The notes beneath the pieces are model-generated. The model was not told the origin of the DNA. It saw only the letters and a list, made by a program, of their open reading frames with translations, and ran no database searches. DNA of 64,000 nucleotides, from contig NZ_CP030265.1 in NCBI RefSeq assembly GCF_008843145.1, positions 649,001 to 713,000 on the forward strand, given 5' to 3'. This stretch comes from Skermanella pratensis (GTDB lineage: Bacteria; Pseudomonadota; Alphaproteobacteria; Azospirillales; Azospirillaceae). Below are positions 23,087 through 31,682 of the stretch, in pieces. Within the stretch, counting starts at the first letter, position 1. Each line of letters starts with the position of its first letter. The position numbers were made by a program, and so were the translations under genes.

Positions 23087-23764
23087 TTAGAAGCGGTAGC
23101 CGACGCCGACGCCGAAAATCCAGGGGTTGAGGTCCACGTCGGCCTTGACGGGGATGCCGCCAAGGACGCTCGCCTTGACGTCGGTGCTCAGCCACAGCTT
23201 CTTGACGTCCACATTCAGCGACCACGGGCCGGAGATCGCGTAATCGAAGCCGGCCTGCAGCGCGACGCCGAAGCTGTCGTCGTACTTGATCGACTGGGCA
23301 TCACCCCTCTTCTCGTTGTAGAAGATGGTGTAGTTGACGCCGGCGCCGACATAGGGGCTGAACCGCTCCTTGGGAGCGAAGTGATACTGCAGGGTCAGGG
23401 TCGGCGGCAGAAGCCACACGCTGCCGAGGCCGATCGCGTTGGACGCATCCACGTCGTGCTTCGTGGTTGCGGCAATCAGCTCCAGGGCGATGTTGTCCGT
23501 GACGAAGTAGGAAAAGTCGACTTCCGGGACGTAGGCGTTTCCGACATTGGCGTCCAGGCCGGTCGGCGACCCGTCGTTGAACTTGATGCCGCCGCGCTCG
23601 GTCGGGACCACGCCGATGCCGCGCAGGCGGATGTTGATGTCGCCGGCTGCCTTGGGCTTGAAGGCGGCGGCTTCCTGGGCGCTGGCCGGGGCCGGGGTGC
23701 CGGCGGCGAACAGGGCTGCAGTCAGGGCGGAAACGGCACAGGCGACACGCCAGGAACGAAACAT
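23087..23764 (-). CDS. OmpW-family outer membrane protein
   Basis: A 225-residue outer-membrane beta-barrel of the OmpW family, small eight-stranded channels for hydrophobic compounds. The signal peptide (MFRSWRVACAVSALTAALFA) is cut near ASAQE. Family marks are VRLRG-type GDINIRLRGIGVVPTE, the middle PEVDFSYFVTDNIALELIAA, TLTLQYHFAPKERFSPYVGA, and the closing NPWIFGVGVGYRF with C-terminal Phe, the BAM recognition signal. The start at 23764 is chosen for the signal peptide; the longer frame upstream adds 38 unconserved residues. It is flanked downstream by a strong terminator. Confidence 0.93.
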   Translation of the reverse strand: MFRSWRVACAVSALTAALFAAGTPAPASAQEAAAFKPKAAGDINIRLRGIGVVPTERGGIKFNDGSPTGLDANVGNAYVPEVDFSYFVTDNIALELIAATTKHDVDASNAIGLGSVWLLPPTLTLQYHFAPKERFSPYVGAGVNYTIFYNEKRGDAQSIKYDDSFGVALQAGFDYAISGPWSLNVDVKKLWLSTDVKASVLGGIPVKADVDLNPWIFGVGVGYRF

Positions 23765-24198
23765 CCTCAGTACTCCATTGATCTTCGAATTTCTTGGAAC
23801 GAAGCTTCTCTCGTAGAGATGGCTCTCTATCACAATCATCATACCCTGGCTAGAAAGTGATAATTGTTGGACACGCATACAGTTTGCGTCATGAGCGATT
23901 GCTACGGGTCAGGGGAAAACCTGCCATGCCCGCTGAAATCCGCGGAAAGGACCGATCAAGCCGCGACAATCCTGAAATGTACAAATTTTGTGCAACAGAG
24001 TTCCGGAAGCCCGAGCAGTAAACGGCTCATTCTTGCCGGTATGATGACTTTCTAGACTTGGACGACACATCGGATTTGGTAGTTTATATTATCGAGATCC
24101 GGCATCCGTACTGAGCATGAACCTTTCGAACCTATTTGCCCGGAATGTGTTTAAGCTGTGACCGAGCACTGAAGGGTGCTTCCGCTGCCCCGGTGTTG

Positions 24199-24253
24199 CC
24201 CGCGACAGGGTGACGCTCCCCTTGACCAGAGGTGCTTTCGACATTGTCGCGGG
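24199..24253 (+). promoter_or_regulatory. Inverted repeat in the leader of the NAGGN operon
   Basis: CCCGCGACA at 24199-24207 is the exact complement of TGTCGCGGG at 24245-24253, 30 bases before the first NAGGN gene. As RNA it would form a nine-pair stem with a 37-base loop just upstream of the ribosome binding site AGGAG (24267-24271). It might control translation, but nothing proves it. The rest of 23765-24283 is AT-richer and holds no convincing gene; the operon promoter must lie there. Confidence 0.35.
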
Positions 24254-24283
24254 CCGACCAACAAGCAGGAGATCAAACAACCC

Positions 24284-26056
24284 ATGTGTGGCATTTGCGG
24301 TGAGATAAGGCTCGATCGAAGCGCCGCCGACGGCAGGGCGGTCAGTGCCATGGCCGACGTGCTGGCGCCGCGCGGCCCCGACAGCGCGGGTGCCTTCGCG
24401 CAGGGCCGGGTGGCGTTCGGCCACCGCCGCCTCAAGATCATCGACCTGTCCGACGCCGCCCAGCAGCCCATGGTCGACCCGGCCCTGGGCCTGACCATCG
24501 TGTTCAACGGCTGCATCTACAATTACCCGGAACTGCGCGCCCAACTCGAAGGGGAGGGCTACCGGTTCTTCTCCCACGGCGACACCGAGGTGATGCTGAA
24601 GGCCTACCATGCGTGGGGGCCGCGCTTCGTCGAGAAGCTGTACGGCATGTTCGCCTTCGCGATCTGGGAGCGCGAGAGCGGCCGGGTCGTGATGGGCCGC
24701 GACCGGCTCGGCATCAAGCCGCTGTACCTGGCCGAGACGCCGGGCATGATCCGGTTCGCCTCGACCCTGCCGGCGCTGGTCGCCGCGGGCGGCATCGATA
24801 CCGACATCGACCCGGTGGCGCTCCACCACTACATGAGCTTCCACGCCGTCGTGCCGGCTCCCATGACCATCCTCAAGGGCGTGCGCAAGCTGCCGCCCGC
24901 GACGCTGCTCACCATCGAACCCGACGGGACGAAGCGCGAGGAGGTCTACTGGACCGTGAATTTCGGCCCGCGGTCCGGTGACGAAAGCCTGTCGGAGAGC
25001 GACTGGCAGGACCTCGTCCTGGAGACGCTGCGCAAGGCGGTCGAGCGGCGGCTGGTGTCCGACGTGCCGGTCGGCGTGCTGCTCTCCGGCGGGCTGGACA
25101 GCTCGATCATCGTGGCGCTGCTGGCCGAGGCCGGGCAGCACGGACTCCAGACCTTCTCGATCGGGTTCGAGACCGTCGGCAACGAGCGCGGCGACGAGTT
25201 CCAGTATTCCGACATCATCGCCAAGCGGTTCGAGACCGACCACCACAAGCTGTTCGTGGACAGCAGCCGGACCCTGCCGGAATTGCAGAACTGCGTCCGC
25301 GCCATGGCCGAGCCGATGGTCAGCCACGACGCGATCGGCTTCTACCTGCTGTCGCAGGAGGTGGCGAAGCACGTCAAGGTCGTGCAGAGCGGGCAGGGGG
25401 CCGACGAGATCTTCGGCGGCTACCACTGGTATCCGCCCATGATGGGGAGCCGCGATCCGGTGTCCGACTATGCGCGCGTCTTCTTCGACCGCGACCAGTC
25501 GGAGATGGCCCGGGTGCTCGACCCGCGCATGCTGGGCGACGATCACAGCCGCGCCTTCGTCGAGCGCCACTTCGCCCAGCCCGGCGCGGACCGGCCGATC
25601 GACAAGGCGATGCGGCTCGACACCAGCGTCATGCTGGTGGACGACCCGGTCAAGCGGGTGGACAACATGACCATGGCCTGGGGGCTGGAAGGCCGCGTCC
25701 CGTTCCTGGACCACGACCTTGTCGAACTGGCGGCGCGCGTCCCGCCCGAGCTGAAGATCGCCGAGGGCGGCAAATACGTGCTGAAGGAGGCCGGGCGCCG
25801 GGTCGTCCCGTCGGAGGTGATCGACCGGCCCAAGGGCTATTTCCCGATGCCGGCGCTGAAGTACCTGCGCGGTCCCTATCTGGACCTCGTCCGGGACGTG
25901 CTGAACGAGCCCAGGGCGCGCGAGCGCGGCCTGTTCCAGCGGGATTACGTGGATCGCCTGCTGGCCGAGCCGGACAGCCACATCACGCCGCTGCGCGGTT
26001 CCAAGCTCTGGCAGGTCGCCCTCTTGGAATTCTGGCTCCAGACACACGGCATCTGA
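24284..26056 (+). CDS. N-acetylglutaminylglutamine amidotransferase (asparagine synthetase family)
   Basis: A 590-residue class II glutamine amidotransferase. Cys2 after Met (MCGICGEIRLDRS) is the glutaminase nucleophile; the C-terminal synthetase half has the ATP pyrophosphatase loop SGGLDSS at 268-274. In the NAGGN pathway it amidates N-acetylglutaminylglutamine to give the osmoprotectant N-acetylglutaminylglutamine amide. Identification rests on the gene being first of the diagnostic trio with an acetyltransferase/ATP-grasp fusion and an M42 peptidase. ATG 24284 is fixed by the need for Cys at position 2. The next gene begins two bases after the stop. Confidence 0.95.
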   Translation: MCGICGEIRLDRSAADGRAVSAMADVLAPRGPDSAGAFAQGRVAFGHRRLKIIDLSDAAQQPMVDPALGLTIVFNGCIYNYPELRAQLEGEGYRFFSHGDTEVMLKAYHAWGPRFVEKLYGMFAFAIWERESGRVVMGRDRLGIKPLYLAETPGMIRFASTLPALVAAGGIDTDIDPVALHHYMSFHAVVPAPMTILKGVRKLPPATLLTIEPDGTKREEVYWTVNFGPRSGDESLSESDWQDLVLETLRKAVERRLVSDVPVGVLLSGGLDSSIIVALLAEAGQHGLQTFSIGFETVGNERGDEFQYSDIIAKRFETDHHKLFVDSSRTLPELQNCVRAMAEPMVSHDAIGFYLLSQEVAKHVKVVQSGQGADEIFGGYHWYPPMMGSRDPVSDYARVFFDRDQSEMARVLDPRMLGDDHSRAFVERHFAQPGADRPIDKAMRLDTSVMLVDDPVKRVDNMTMAWGLEGRVPFLDHDLVELAARVPPELKIAEGGKYVLKEAGRRVVPSEVIDRPKGYFPMPALKYLRGPYLDLVRDVLNEPRARERGLFQRDYVDRLLAEPDSHITPLRGSKLWQVALLEFWLQTHGI

Positions 26057-26058
26057 CC

Positions 26059-27819
26059 ATGACCCAGCCTCCCAACCCAAGGTCGCAGCACCGCCTGGAG
26101 CGGCGCAACGCGCCGTCGCTCCGCAACTGGTACTCGCGCGACCAGCACCATCCCGGCCAGGCCGTCCTCGAGGAGAACGTCACGGTGGACTGCGGCTGGG
26201 GCCGGCTGCTGTTCGCCCACACCTTCCCGGACCTGCCGGAACTGGCGAAGGCGCTTCGGGAGGAGAGGCCGGGCCGGCGCGACATCGCGCTGTACCTGCG
26301 CGATCCTCACGTGGCGCTGTCGCTGGCGCCGCAGGAGCTGTTCCTCGACCCGTCGCACACCTACCGCCTCTGGCTGGAGAACTACCGGCCGAGCCGGCGC
26401 CGGCCGCGCGGCTTCACGGTGCGCCGGCTGCGCACGGTGGAGGACGCCGAGGCGATCAACCGCATCTATGCCGGCCGCAACATGGTGCAGGTCCCGCCCC
26501 ACTTCTTCCACGACCAGCGCAACAGCCGCGTGCTCACGTACTTCGTCGCGGTCGATGCGGCGAGCGGCAACGTGATCGGCTCGGTCACGGGCGTCGACCA
26601 CGGACGGGCCTTCAACGACCCGGAGAACGGCTCGTCCCTGTGGTGCCTGGCGGTCGATCCGCAAGCCTCTTTCCCCGGCATCGGCGAGAACCTGGTGCGG
26701 ACGCTGGCCGAACATTTCCAGGCGCGCGGCCGCAGCTTCATGGACCTGTCCGTGATGCACGACAACGTCAATGCCATTGCCCTCTACGAGAAGCTGGGAT
26801 TCCAGCGGGTGCCGGTGTTCGCCTTGAAGACGAAGAACTCGATCAACGAGAAGCTCTATGTCGGGCCGCCGCCCGACGAGACGCTGAACCCCTACGCGAT
26901 GATCATCATCAACGAGGCCCGGCGCCGCGGTATCGGGGTGGACGTGGTGGACGCCGAGGGAGGCTATTTCACGCTCAGCTACGGCGGCCGGTCTATCACC
27001 TGCCGGGAGAGCCTCAGCGAGCTGACCACGGCGGTCGCCATGAGCCGCTGCGACGACAAGGCGGTCACCCGCAGGCTCATGGTCAAGGCGGGGCTGAGGG
27101 TGCCGGCCCAGCAGGCCGCCGCCAAGCCGGAGGACGACGCCGCCTTCCTGGAGAAGCACGGCTCGATCGTGGTCAAGCCGGCCCGGGGCGAGCAGGGCAA
27201 GGGCATCACCGTCGACGTCCGCACGCCCGAAGCGGTCGCCAAGGCGGTGGCCGAGGCCCGAAACCACGCGGAGACCGTGCTGCTGGAGCAGTTCTTCCAG
27301 GGCGACGACCTGCGGATCATCGTGATCGACTACCGCGTCGTCGCCGCGGCGATCCGCCGTCCGGCGGAGGTCACCGGGACGGGCGAGCACACCGTCCGGG
27401 AACTGATCGAGGCCCAGAGCCGGCGCCGCGCCGCGGCGACCGGCGGCGAGAGCCGCATCCCCATGGATGCGGAGACCGAGCGCTGCGTCGCGGCCAACGG
27501 CTTCTCCATGACCGACGTGCTGCCGGAAGGGCAGGTCCTGCCGGTCCGCAAGACCGCCAACCTTCACACCGGCGGTACTATTCACGATGTCACCGACCGA
27601 CTGCACAGGACGTTGGTCGATGCCGCCATCGCCGGGGCGAAAGCATTGGATATCCCTGTCGTCGGTTTCGATTTCCTCGTACCGTCGGTGACCCAGCCCG
27701 ACTATGTCATCATTGAGGCAAATGAGCGGCCGGGCCTCGCCAATCATGAACCCCAGCCTACGGCCGAACGTTTTGTTGACCTTCTGTTTCCCAATACCAA
27801 GCTAGTGTCCACCGGATAA
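26059..27819 (+). CDS. ngg: N-acetylglutaminylglutamine synthetase (GNAT/ATP-grasp fusion)
   Basis: A 586-residue two-domain enzyme. A GNAT acetyltransferase lies at ~110-260 (with WCLAVDPQASFPGIGENLVR as acetyl-CoA loop and NAIALYEKLGFQRVPVF). An ATP-grasp ligase fills ~285-586 (VVKPARGEQGKGITVDV, VLLEQFFQGDDLRIIVIDYR, and the metal-binding end VIIEANERPGLANHEPQP). Together they acetylate glutamine and join a second glutamine, making the dipeptide that the preceding amidotransferase finishes. The arrangement and length match known NAGGN synthetases. No regulatory gap separates it from the upstream gene. Confidence 0.95.
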   Translation: MTQPPNPRSQHRLERRNAPSLRNWYSRDQHHPGQAVLEENVTVDCGWGRLLFAHTFPDLPELAKALREERPGRRDIALYLRDPHVALSLAPQELFLDPSHTYRLWLENYRPSRRRPRGFTVRRLRTVEDAEAINRIYAGRNMVQVPPHFFHDQRNSRVLTYFVAVDAASGNVIGSVTGVDHGRAFNDPENGSSLWCLAVDPQASFPGIGENLVRTLAEHFQARGRSFMDLSVMHDNVNAIALYEKLGFQRVPVFALKTKNSINEKLYVGPPPDETLNPYAMIIINEARRRGIGVDVVDAEGGYFTLSYGGRSITCRESLSELTTAVAMSRCDDKAVTRRLMVKAGLRVPAQQAAAKPEDDAAFLEKHGSIVVKPARGEQGKGITVDVRTPEAVAKAVAEARNHAETVLLEQFFQGDDLRIIVIDYRVVAAAIRRPAEVTGTGEHTVRELIEAQSRRRAAATGGESRIPMDAETERCVAANGFSMTDVLPEGQVLPVRKTANLHTGGTIHDVTDRLHRTLVDAAIAGAKALDIPVVGFDFLVPSVTQPDYVIIEANERPGLANHEPQPTAERFVDLLFPNTKLVSTG

Positions 27820-27846
27820 GGGTAACGAATCGAGAAGCTCAATCTG

Positions 27847-29049
27847 ATGCAAGGCGTACCTATGGAAAGATCGCACGCGACGGCGTCGAAAGAGCCGGCG
27901 GACCGGGAACTCGTGCCCCCGGCCCGTCCGGCGATCGACATGGACTACGTCCTGTCGATGCTGGAGAGCCTGCTGAAGATCCCGAGCCCGACCGGCTATA
28001 CCGACGAAATCGTGCATTTCTGCGGTCGCGAGCTGAAGCGGCTGGGAATTCCCTTCGAGCTGACCCGGCGCGGCGCCATCCGCGCCGACATCAAGGGCCG
28101 GCTCAACAGCCCGGACCGGGCGATCGTCGCCCATGTCGACACGCTGGGCGCCCAGGTGAAGGGCCTGAAGTCCAACGGCCGGCTGGAAGTGGTCGCCATC
28201 GGCACCTGGTCCGCCCGGTTCGCCGAGGGGGCCCGCTGCACCATCTTCACCGACCACGGCTCCTACCGCGGGACGATCCTGCCGCTGAAGGCGTCTGGCC
28301 ATACCTTCAACGAGGAGATCGACTCCCAGCCCGTCGCCTGGACCAACCTGGAGGTCCGCGTGGACGCGGTCTGCTCCAACACGGCGGACCTGATCCGGCA
28401 CGGCTTCAATGTCGGCGACTTCGTCGCGATCGACCCGCAGCCCGAGTTCCAGCCCAACGGCTTCATCAACTCCCGCCACCTGGACGACAAGGCGGGCGTC
28501 GCCGTGCTGTTCGGGGCGGCCAAGGCGGTGATCGACGCGGGCGTGGAGCTGCCGGTCGATTGCCACCTGCTTCTGACCATCTCGGAGGAGGTCGGGTCAG
28601 GCGCCTCGTCGGTCCTGCACGGCGACGTGGCCGAGATGGTCTCCATCGACAACGCGACTCCGGCGCCGGGGCAGAACAGCCGCGAATCGGGCGTCACCAT
28701 CGCGATGGCGGACAGCACCGGTCCGTTCGACTATCACCTGACCCACAAGCTCCTGGACCTGTGCTCGGACCACGACATCCGGCACCAGCGCGATATCTTC
28801 CGCTTTTACCGGTGCGACAGCGCCGCCGCGATCGAAGCCGGCAACGACATCCGCACCGCCCTGGTCTGCTTCGGCGTCGACGGCTCCCACGGCTACGAGC
28901 GCACCCATGTCCATGCGTTGCGCTCCCTGGCCGAACTGGTGGCGCTCTACATGCAGAGCGATGTCACCTTCGAGCGCGACCGCCATGCCATGGGTCCGCT
29001 GACCGGCTTCCCGCACCAGAAGACAGAGCCGGCCGAAGCGGCCGAATAG
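27847..29049 (+). CDS. M42-family peptidase of the NAGGN osmoprotectant system
   Basis: A 400-residue di-zinc aminopeptidase-like protein (M42, glutamyl aminopeptidase/endoglucanase group), third member of the NAGGN trio. Motifs: IVAHVDTLGAQVKGLKSNGR (first metal His/Asp), NSRHLDDKAGVAVLF (bridging Asp), ISEEVGSGASS (catalytic Glu pair) and a late SHGYERTHVHAL. Its job is not firmly established; degradation or trimming of the dipeptide when osmotic stress ends is a reasonable inference. ATG 27847 is used; ATG 27862, with AAGG upstream, is equally possible. The operon ends at the terminator at 29161. Confidence 0.93.
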   Translation: MQGVPMERSHATASKEPADRELVPPARPAIDMDYVLSMLESLLKIPSPTGYTDEIVHFCGRELKRLGIPFELTRRGAIRADIKGRLNSPDRAIVAHVDTLGAQVKGLKSNGRLEVVAIGTWSARFAEGARCTIFTDHGSYRGTILPLKASGHTFNEEIDSQPVAWTNLEVRVDAVCSNTADLIRHGFNVGDFVAIDPQPEFQPNGFINSRHLDDKAGVAVLFGAAKAVIDAGVELPVDCHLLLTISEEVGSGASSVLHGDVAEMVSIDNATPAPGQNSRESGVTIAMADSTGPFDYHLTHKLLDLCSDHDIRHQRDIFRFYRCDSAAAIEAGNDIRTALVCFGVDGSHGYERTHVHALRSLAELVALYMQSDVTFERDRHAMGPLTGFPHQKTEPAEAAE

Positions 29050-29160
29050 GCCGCTCCATACGCCTCCGGGGCGCAGCGGCAATCCCGTTGCGCCCTCTCC
29101 GTCCCCAGAGATCCTCAAGCTTTCGGTCCCTGTTTTCAAAGAGCTGTCGAGTCTTCGCCG

Positions 29161-29190
29161 CCATCCTGCGTTCCGCAGGATGGTTTTTAT
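29161..29190 (+). terminator. Terminator of the NAGGN operon
   Basis: CCATCCTGCG (29161-29170) pairs perfectly with CGCAGGATGG (29174-29183) around a three-base loop, followed by TTTTTATTT. A textbook factor-independent terminator about 110 bases after the M42 peptidase stop; it separates this operon from the sensor kinase gene. Confidence 0.9.
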
Positions 29191-29328
29191 TTGCCCGAGT
29201 ACCGAAAAACTATCCATTCGGGGAAGGGTTTTTCCGTCGTTTATGTTCTATTTCCCGTCCGATACGGGTTTTACTGAGGCGGTGGGTATTTCTTTGTCTG
29301 AGTTTTTTGGAAAAGTCAAAGGTGTATC

Positions 29329-30573
29329 GTGACGGTGGGGCTGGACCCGTTCGGTCATGGCGAGGTATCCCGGGAACCCGACCGATCGCAGTTGCTGGCG
29401 CGTTCCCTGACCCGGCGGCTGCGATTCGCGGCCGTCCTGACGGTGGTTTTCGTAGCCGGGCTCACCGCGGTCTTCCTGCTGCTGTTCCACGAGGTGGAAT
29501 CCCGGGAACAGGCGGTCCGGACCACCTACGAGACGCGCGTCGCCCTGGAAACCCTGCGGAGCGCCTTCGACCGGGCGGCGTCTCCCCCCGGTGCGGACCG
29601 GCCGGACATCGGCCGCGAGCGCATCGTCGAAGCCAGGATCGCCGAAGCCAGGGACGCACTCTCGGCGCTCGCCGCGCTGGCGGCGGACGACGACGGGAAC
29701 CGCCCGGAACTCGACAGGCTGGTCCGGTTCGTCGGGGCCAGGCTGGAGGCGCCCGACGGACCTGACGACGCCGAGGCCGTCGGCCGGCGCATCGAGGCGC
29801 TTCAGGCCGGCCAGGAGGCGGATCTCCGGGAGCGGGTCGCCTGGATCGACCTGCTGGGCGACGGAATCCTGTACGGAGGGGGAGCGCTCGGTTTCGCGAA
29901 GGTCCTGATCCTGGGCGTCCTGCTCGGCCAGGCGGCCCGCATGGCCCGGCGGGAAACCGATATGATCGACGAGCGGACGATCCTGCTGCGGGAGCTGAAC
30001 CACAGGGTCGGCAACAGCCTGGCGACCGCGGTCGCGTTCCTCCAGCTCCAGGCGGCGCAGATCAGCGACCCCCGGCTGCTCGGAACTTTCCGGGAAGCCC
30101 AGAACCGCATCATAGCGCTGGGCGAGGTCCACCGGCGGCTGCTCCAGGAGGAGGCCGTGAGATTCCTCGACGTCTCGACCCTGCTGCCCGGCCTCGCCGG
30201 CGAACTGGCGCGGACGCTGACGGCCGAGGACCGTATTTCGGTCACCGCCGCGCCGGCCGTCGTCCCGGTCGAGACGGCCATAACACTGGCCATCATCATG
30301 ACCGAGCTGATGACCAACGCCGTGCTGCATGGCTGCCGCGACGACGCGGGCTGCGACGTCCTGGTCCGGCTCGACGCGGAGACGGACGGCAGCCTCGGCC
30401 TCACGGTGCGGGACTCGGGGGGAAGGCTTCCGAAGGATTTCGACCCGCAGGCGTCCGGCAAGGCCGGGCTCCGGATCGTCACCGCGCTGGTGGAACAGGT
30501 CGGGGGAAGCTTGAGCTATCGGACCGACGGTTTCACCGAGGTCCGGGTGCGCATCCCCCTGGAATGTCCGTGA
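29329..30573 (+). CDS. Membrane sensor histidine kinase, HisKA_2 type
   Basis: A 414-residue kinase. Helix 1 at ~32-54 and helix 2 at ~180-202 enclose a ~125-residue periplasmic sensor with Ala/Glu/Arg-rich helices. The HisKA_2 dimerisation motif LLRELNHRVGNSLATAVAFL gives His225 as the phosphorylation site, and the ATPase domain has IIMTELMTNAVLHG (N box), then DSGGRLPKDF and GKAGLRIVTALVEQVGGSL. The GTG start follows AAAGGTG. No response regulator is adjacent; the LuxR-type regulator 2.8 kb away is on the other strand. The signal is unknown. Confidence 0.88.
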   Translation: MTVGLDPFGHGEVSREPDRSQLLARSLTRRLRFAAVLTVVFVAGLTAVFLLLFHEVESREQAVRTTYETRVALETLRSAFDRAASPPGADRPDIGRERIVEARIAEARDALSALAALAADDDGNRPELDRLVRFVGARLEAPDGPDDAEAVGRRIEALQAGQEADLRERVAWIDLLGDGILYGGGALGFAKVLILGVLLGQAARMARRETDMIDERTILLRELNHRVGNSLATAVAFLQLQAAQISDPRLLGTFREAQNRIIALGEVHRRLLQEEAVRFLDVSTLLPGLAGELARTLTAEDRISVTAAPAVVPVETAITLAIIMTELMTNAVLHGCRDDAGCDVLVRLDAETDGSLGLTVRDSGGRLPKDFDPQASGKAGLRIVTALVEQVGGSLSYRTDGFTEVRVRIPLECP

Positions 30574-30605
30574 GGCCGGCCGGACCTCAACAGGTCCGGC
30601 CGGCC
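30574..30605. terminator. Bidirectional hairpin between convergent genes
   Basis: GGCCGGCCGGACCT at 30574-30587 pairs perfectly with its complement at 30592-30605 around a four-base CAAC loop. It begins directly after the kinase stop and ends 15 bases before the stop of the opposing cold-shock gene. T-tracts are missing on both sides, so it may block read-through transcripts or protect 3' ends rather than act alone as a terminator. Confidence 0.55.
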
Positions 30606-30619
30606 GTCGGCGCCAAGCC

Positions 30620-31273
30620 TCAGAGCGGCATGATCCAGGTGGCTTCACGGCCCTTGGCCGCGTCCTGGACGCGCATCTGGACGCGCTGGCCGGCTTCCAG
30701 CTGCATCAGGCCGCAGCGGCGCAGCACGCTCTTGTGGACGAAGACGTCCTTGCTCGCGTCGTCGGCGGTGACGAAGCCGAAGCCCTTGTCCGGCTTGAAC
30801 CACTTGACCGTGCCCGACATCTCGACCTCGGGCCCGCCCGAGGACGCGCCGTAGTCGCTGTCGCCGTAGCGGTCGCCGCCGCCGTAACCGCCGCCGCCAT
30901 AGCTGCCGCCGCCATAGCCGCCGCGGTCGCTGCCGTAGCGGTCGCCGCCGCCATAGCTGTCGCGGTCGCCGCCGCCGTAGCCGCGGTCGCCGCCGCGATC
31001 GCCGTAGCGGTCGCCGCCGGCGGGACGGGCCGAGGCCGGCGCGCCGCCGACCACTTCGACGATCCGGGTGACCTGGGGTCCCTTCGGTCCCTGGCTGATC
31101 GTGCACAGGATCTCGGTGCCGTCGCTCAGCTCCTGCAGGCCTGCCCTGTTCAACACCGAAATGTGGAGGAATGCGTCCGGAGATCCGTCAACCGGAGCGA
31201 CGAAACCAAAGCCCTTGGTTACATTGAACCATTTCACCAGGGCCCGAGCCTGGGCGCCATCGTCGAACGACAT
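30620..31273 (-). CDS. Double cold-shock-domain protein with Gly/Arg/Tyr-rich linker
   Basis: A 217-residue nucleic-acid-binding protein with two cold-shock domains: residues ~11-76 (WFNVTKGFGFV, DAFLHISVL) and ~152-217 (WFKPDKGFGFV, DVFVHKSVL). Both RNP motifs are intact in each. Between them residues ~82-147 are a low-complexity linker of DRYGG, DRGG and YGGG repeats. Such proteins bind single-stranded RNA/DNA, melt structure and act in cold or stationary-phase adaptation. The start at 31273 (MSFDDGAQAR) is the family start. The 31274-31530 stretch upstream is gene-free, AT-richer toward 31400-31440, and could hold a long leader as in other cold-shock genes. Confidence 0.93.
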   Translation of the reverse strand: MSFDDGAQARALVKWFNVTKGFGFVAPVDGSPDAFLHISVLNRAGLQELSDGTEILCTISQGPKGPQVTRIVEVVGGAPASARPAGGDRYGDRGGDRGYGGGDRDSYGGGDRYGSDRGGYGGGSYGGGGYGGGDRYGDSDYGASSGGPEVEMSGTVKWFKPDKGFGFVTADDASKDVFVHKSVLRRCGLMQLEAGQRVQMRVQDAAKGREATWIMPL

Positions 31274-31530
31274 GGCGTTGTGCTGACTGAAGCGAGACAA
31301 GTGTGCAGAACCTTCGAATCCAGCGCCGCGCGCGGTTAACACCTTCGAGGGCAGCACCGGTTGTTCCCCCTGGTTTGCCCCCGTGACGATTTTATGCACA
31401 GAAAAATTTGAGTCTCCAGTGTAATTTTTTGTTCACCTTACTCTATCGGCCGGTTCTTTTCTTCTTTAGACAGACCGGTCTATATGATTTTGGCGGAATT
31501 CCACGAAAAAGCGAGGTTTCCAGGTCGGTC

Positions 31531-31559
31531 TTGACCTTTACGTAAACGGCAAGTAGCCT
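31531..31559 (+). promoter_or_regulatory. Promoter with MerR-type operator for the acyl-CoA ligase
   Basis: TTGACC (31531-31536) and TAGCCT (31554-31559) are 17 bases apart. The spacer begins with the palindrome TTTACGTAAA (31537-31546) followed by CGG. The word TTTACGTAAACGG is repeated exactly in front of the MerR regulator gene (40831-40844). Placement inside the spacer is what a MerR-family regulator would use, and the sequence resembles the LiuR-type operators known for fatty-acid and branched-chain catabolism. Confidence 0.65.
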
Positions 31560-31682
31560 GAAGTCACCTCGACCGGTCCGGAGGGCGGGAAGTCCGCTCG
31601 GAGATCGGGAACGGCAAGCGGCAGCGACCACGAGAGCGCATATAAGGCCGCGGCGACGATGGGCAGCAGGGAGACAGATGGA

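Noticed and set aside
23864-24055. 63-residue plus-strand frame upstream of the NAGGN operon
   Set aside because: TTG start, no ribosome binding site and no similarity to anything recognised.
30734-31339. Ala/Val-rich 201-residue plus-strand frame
   Set aside because: Antisense of the Gly-rich linker and cold-shock domains.
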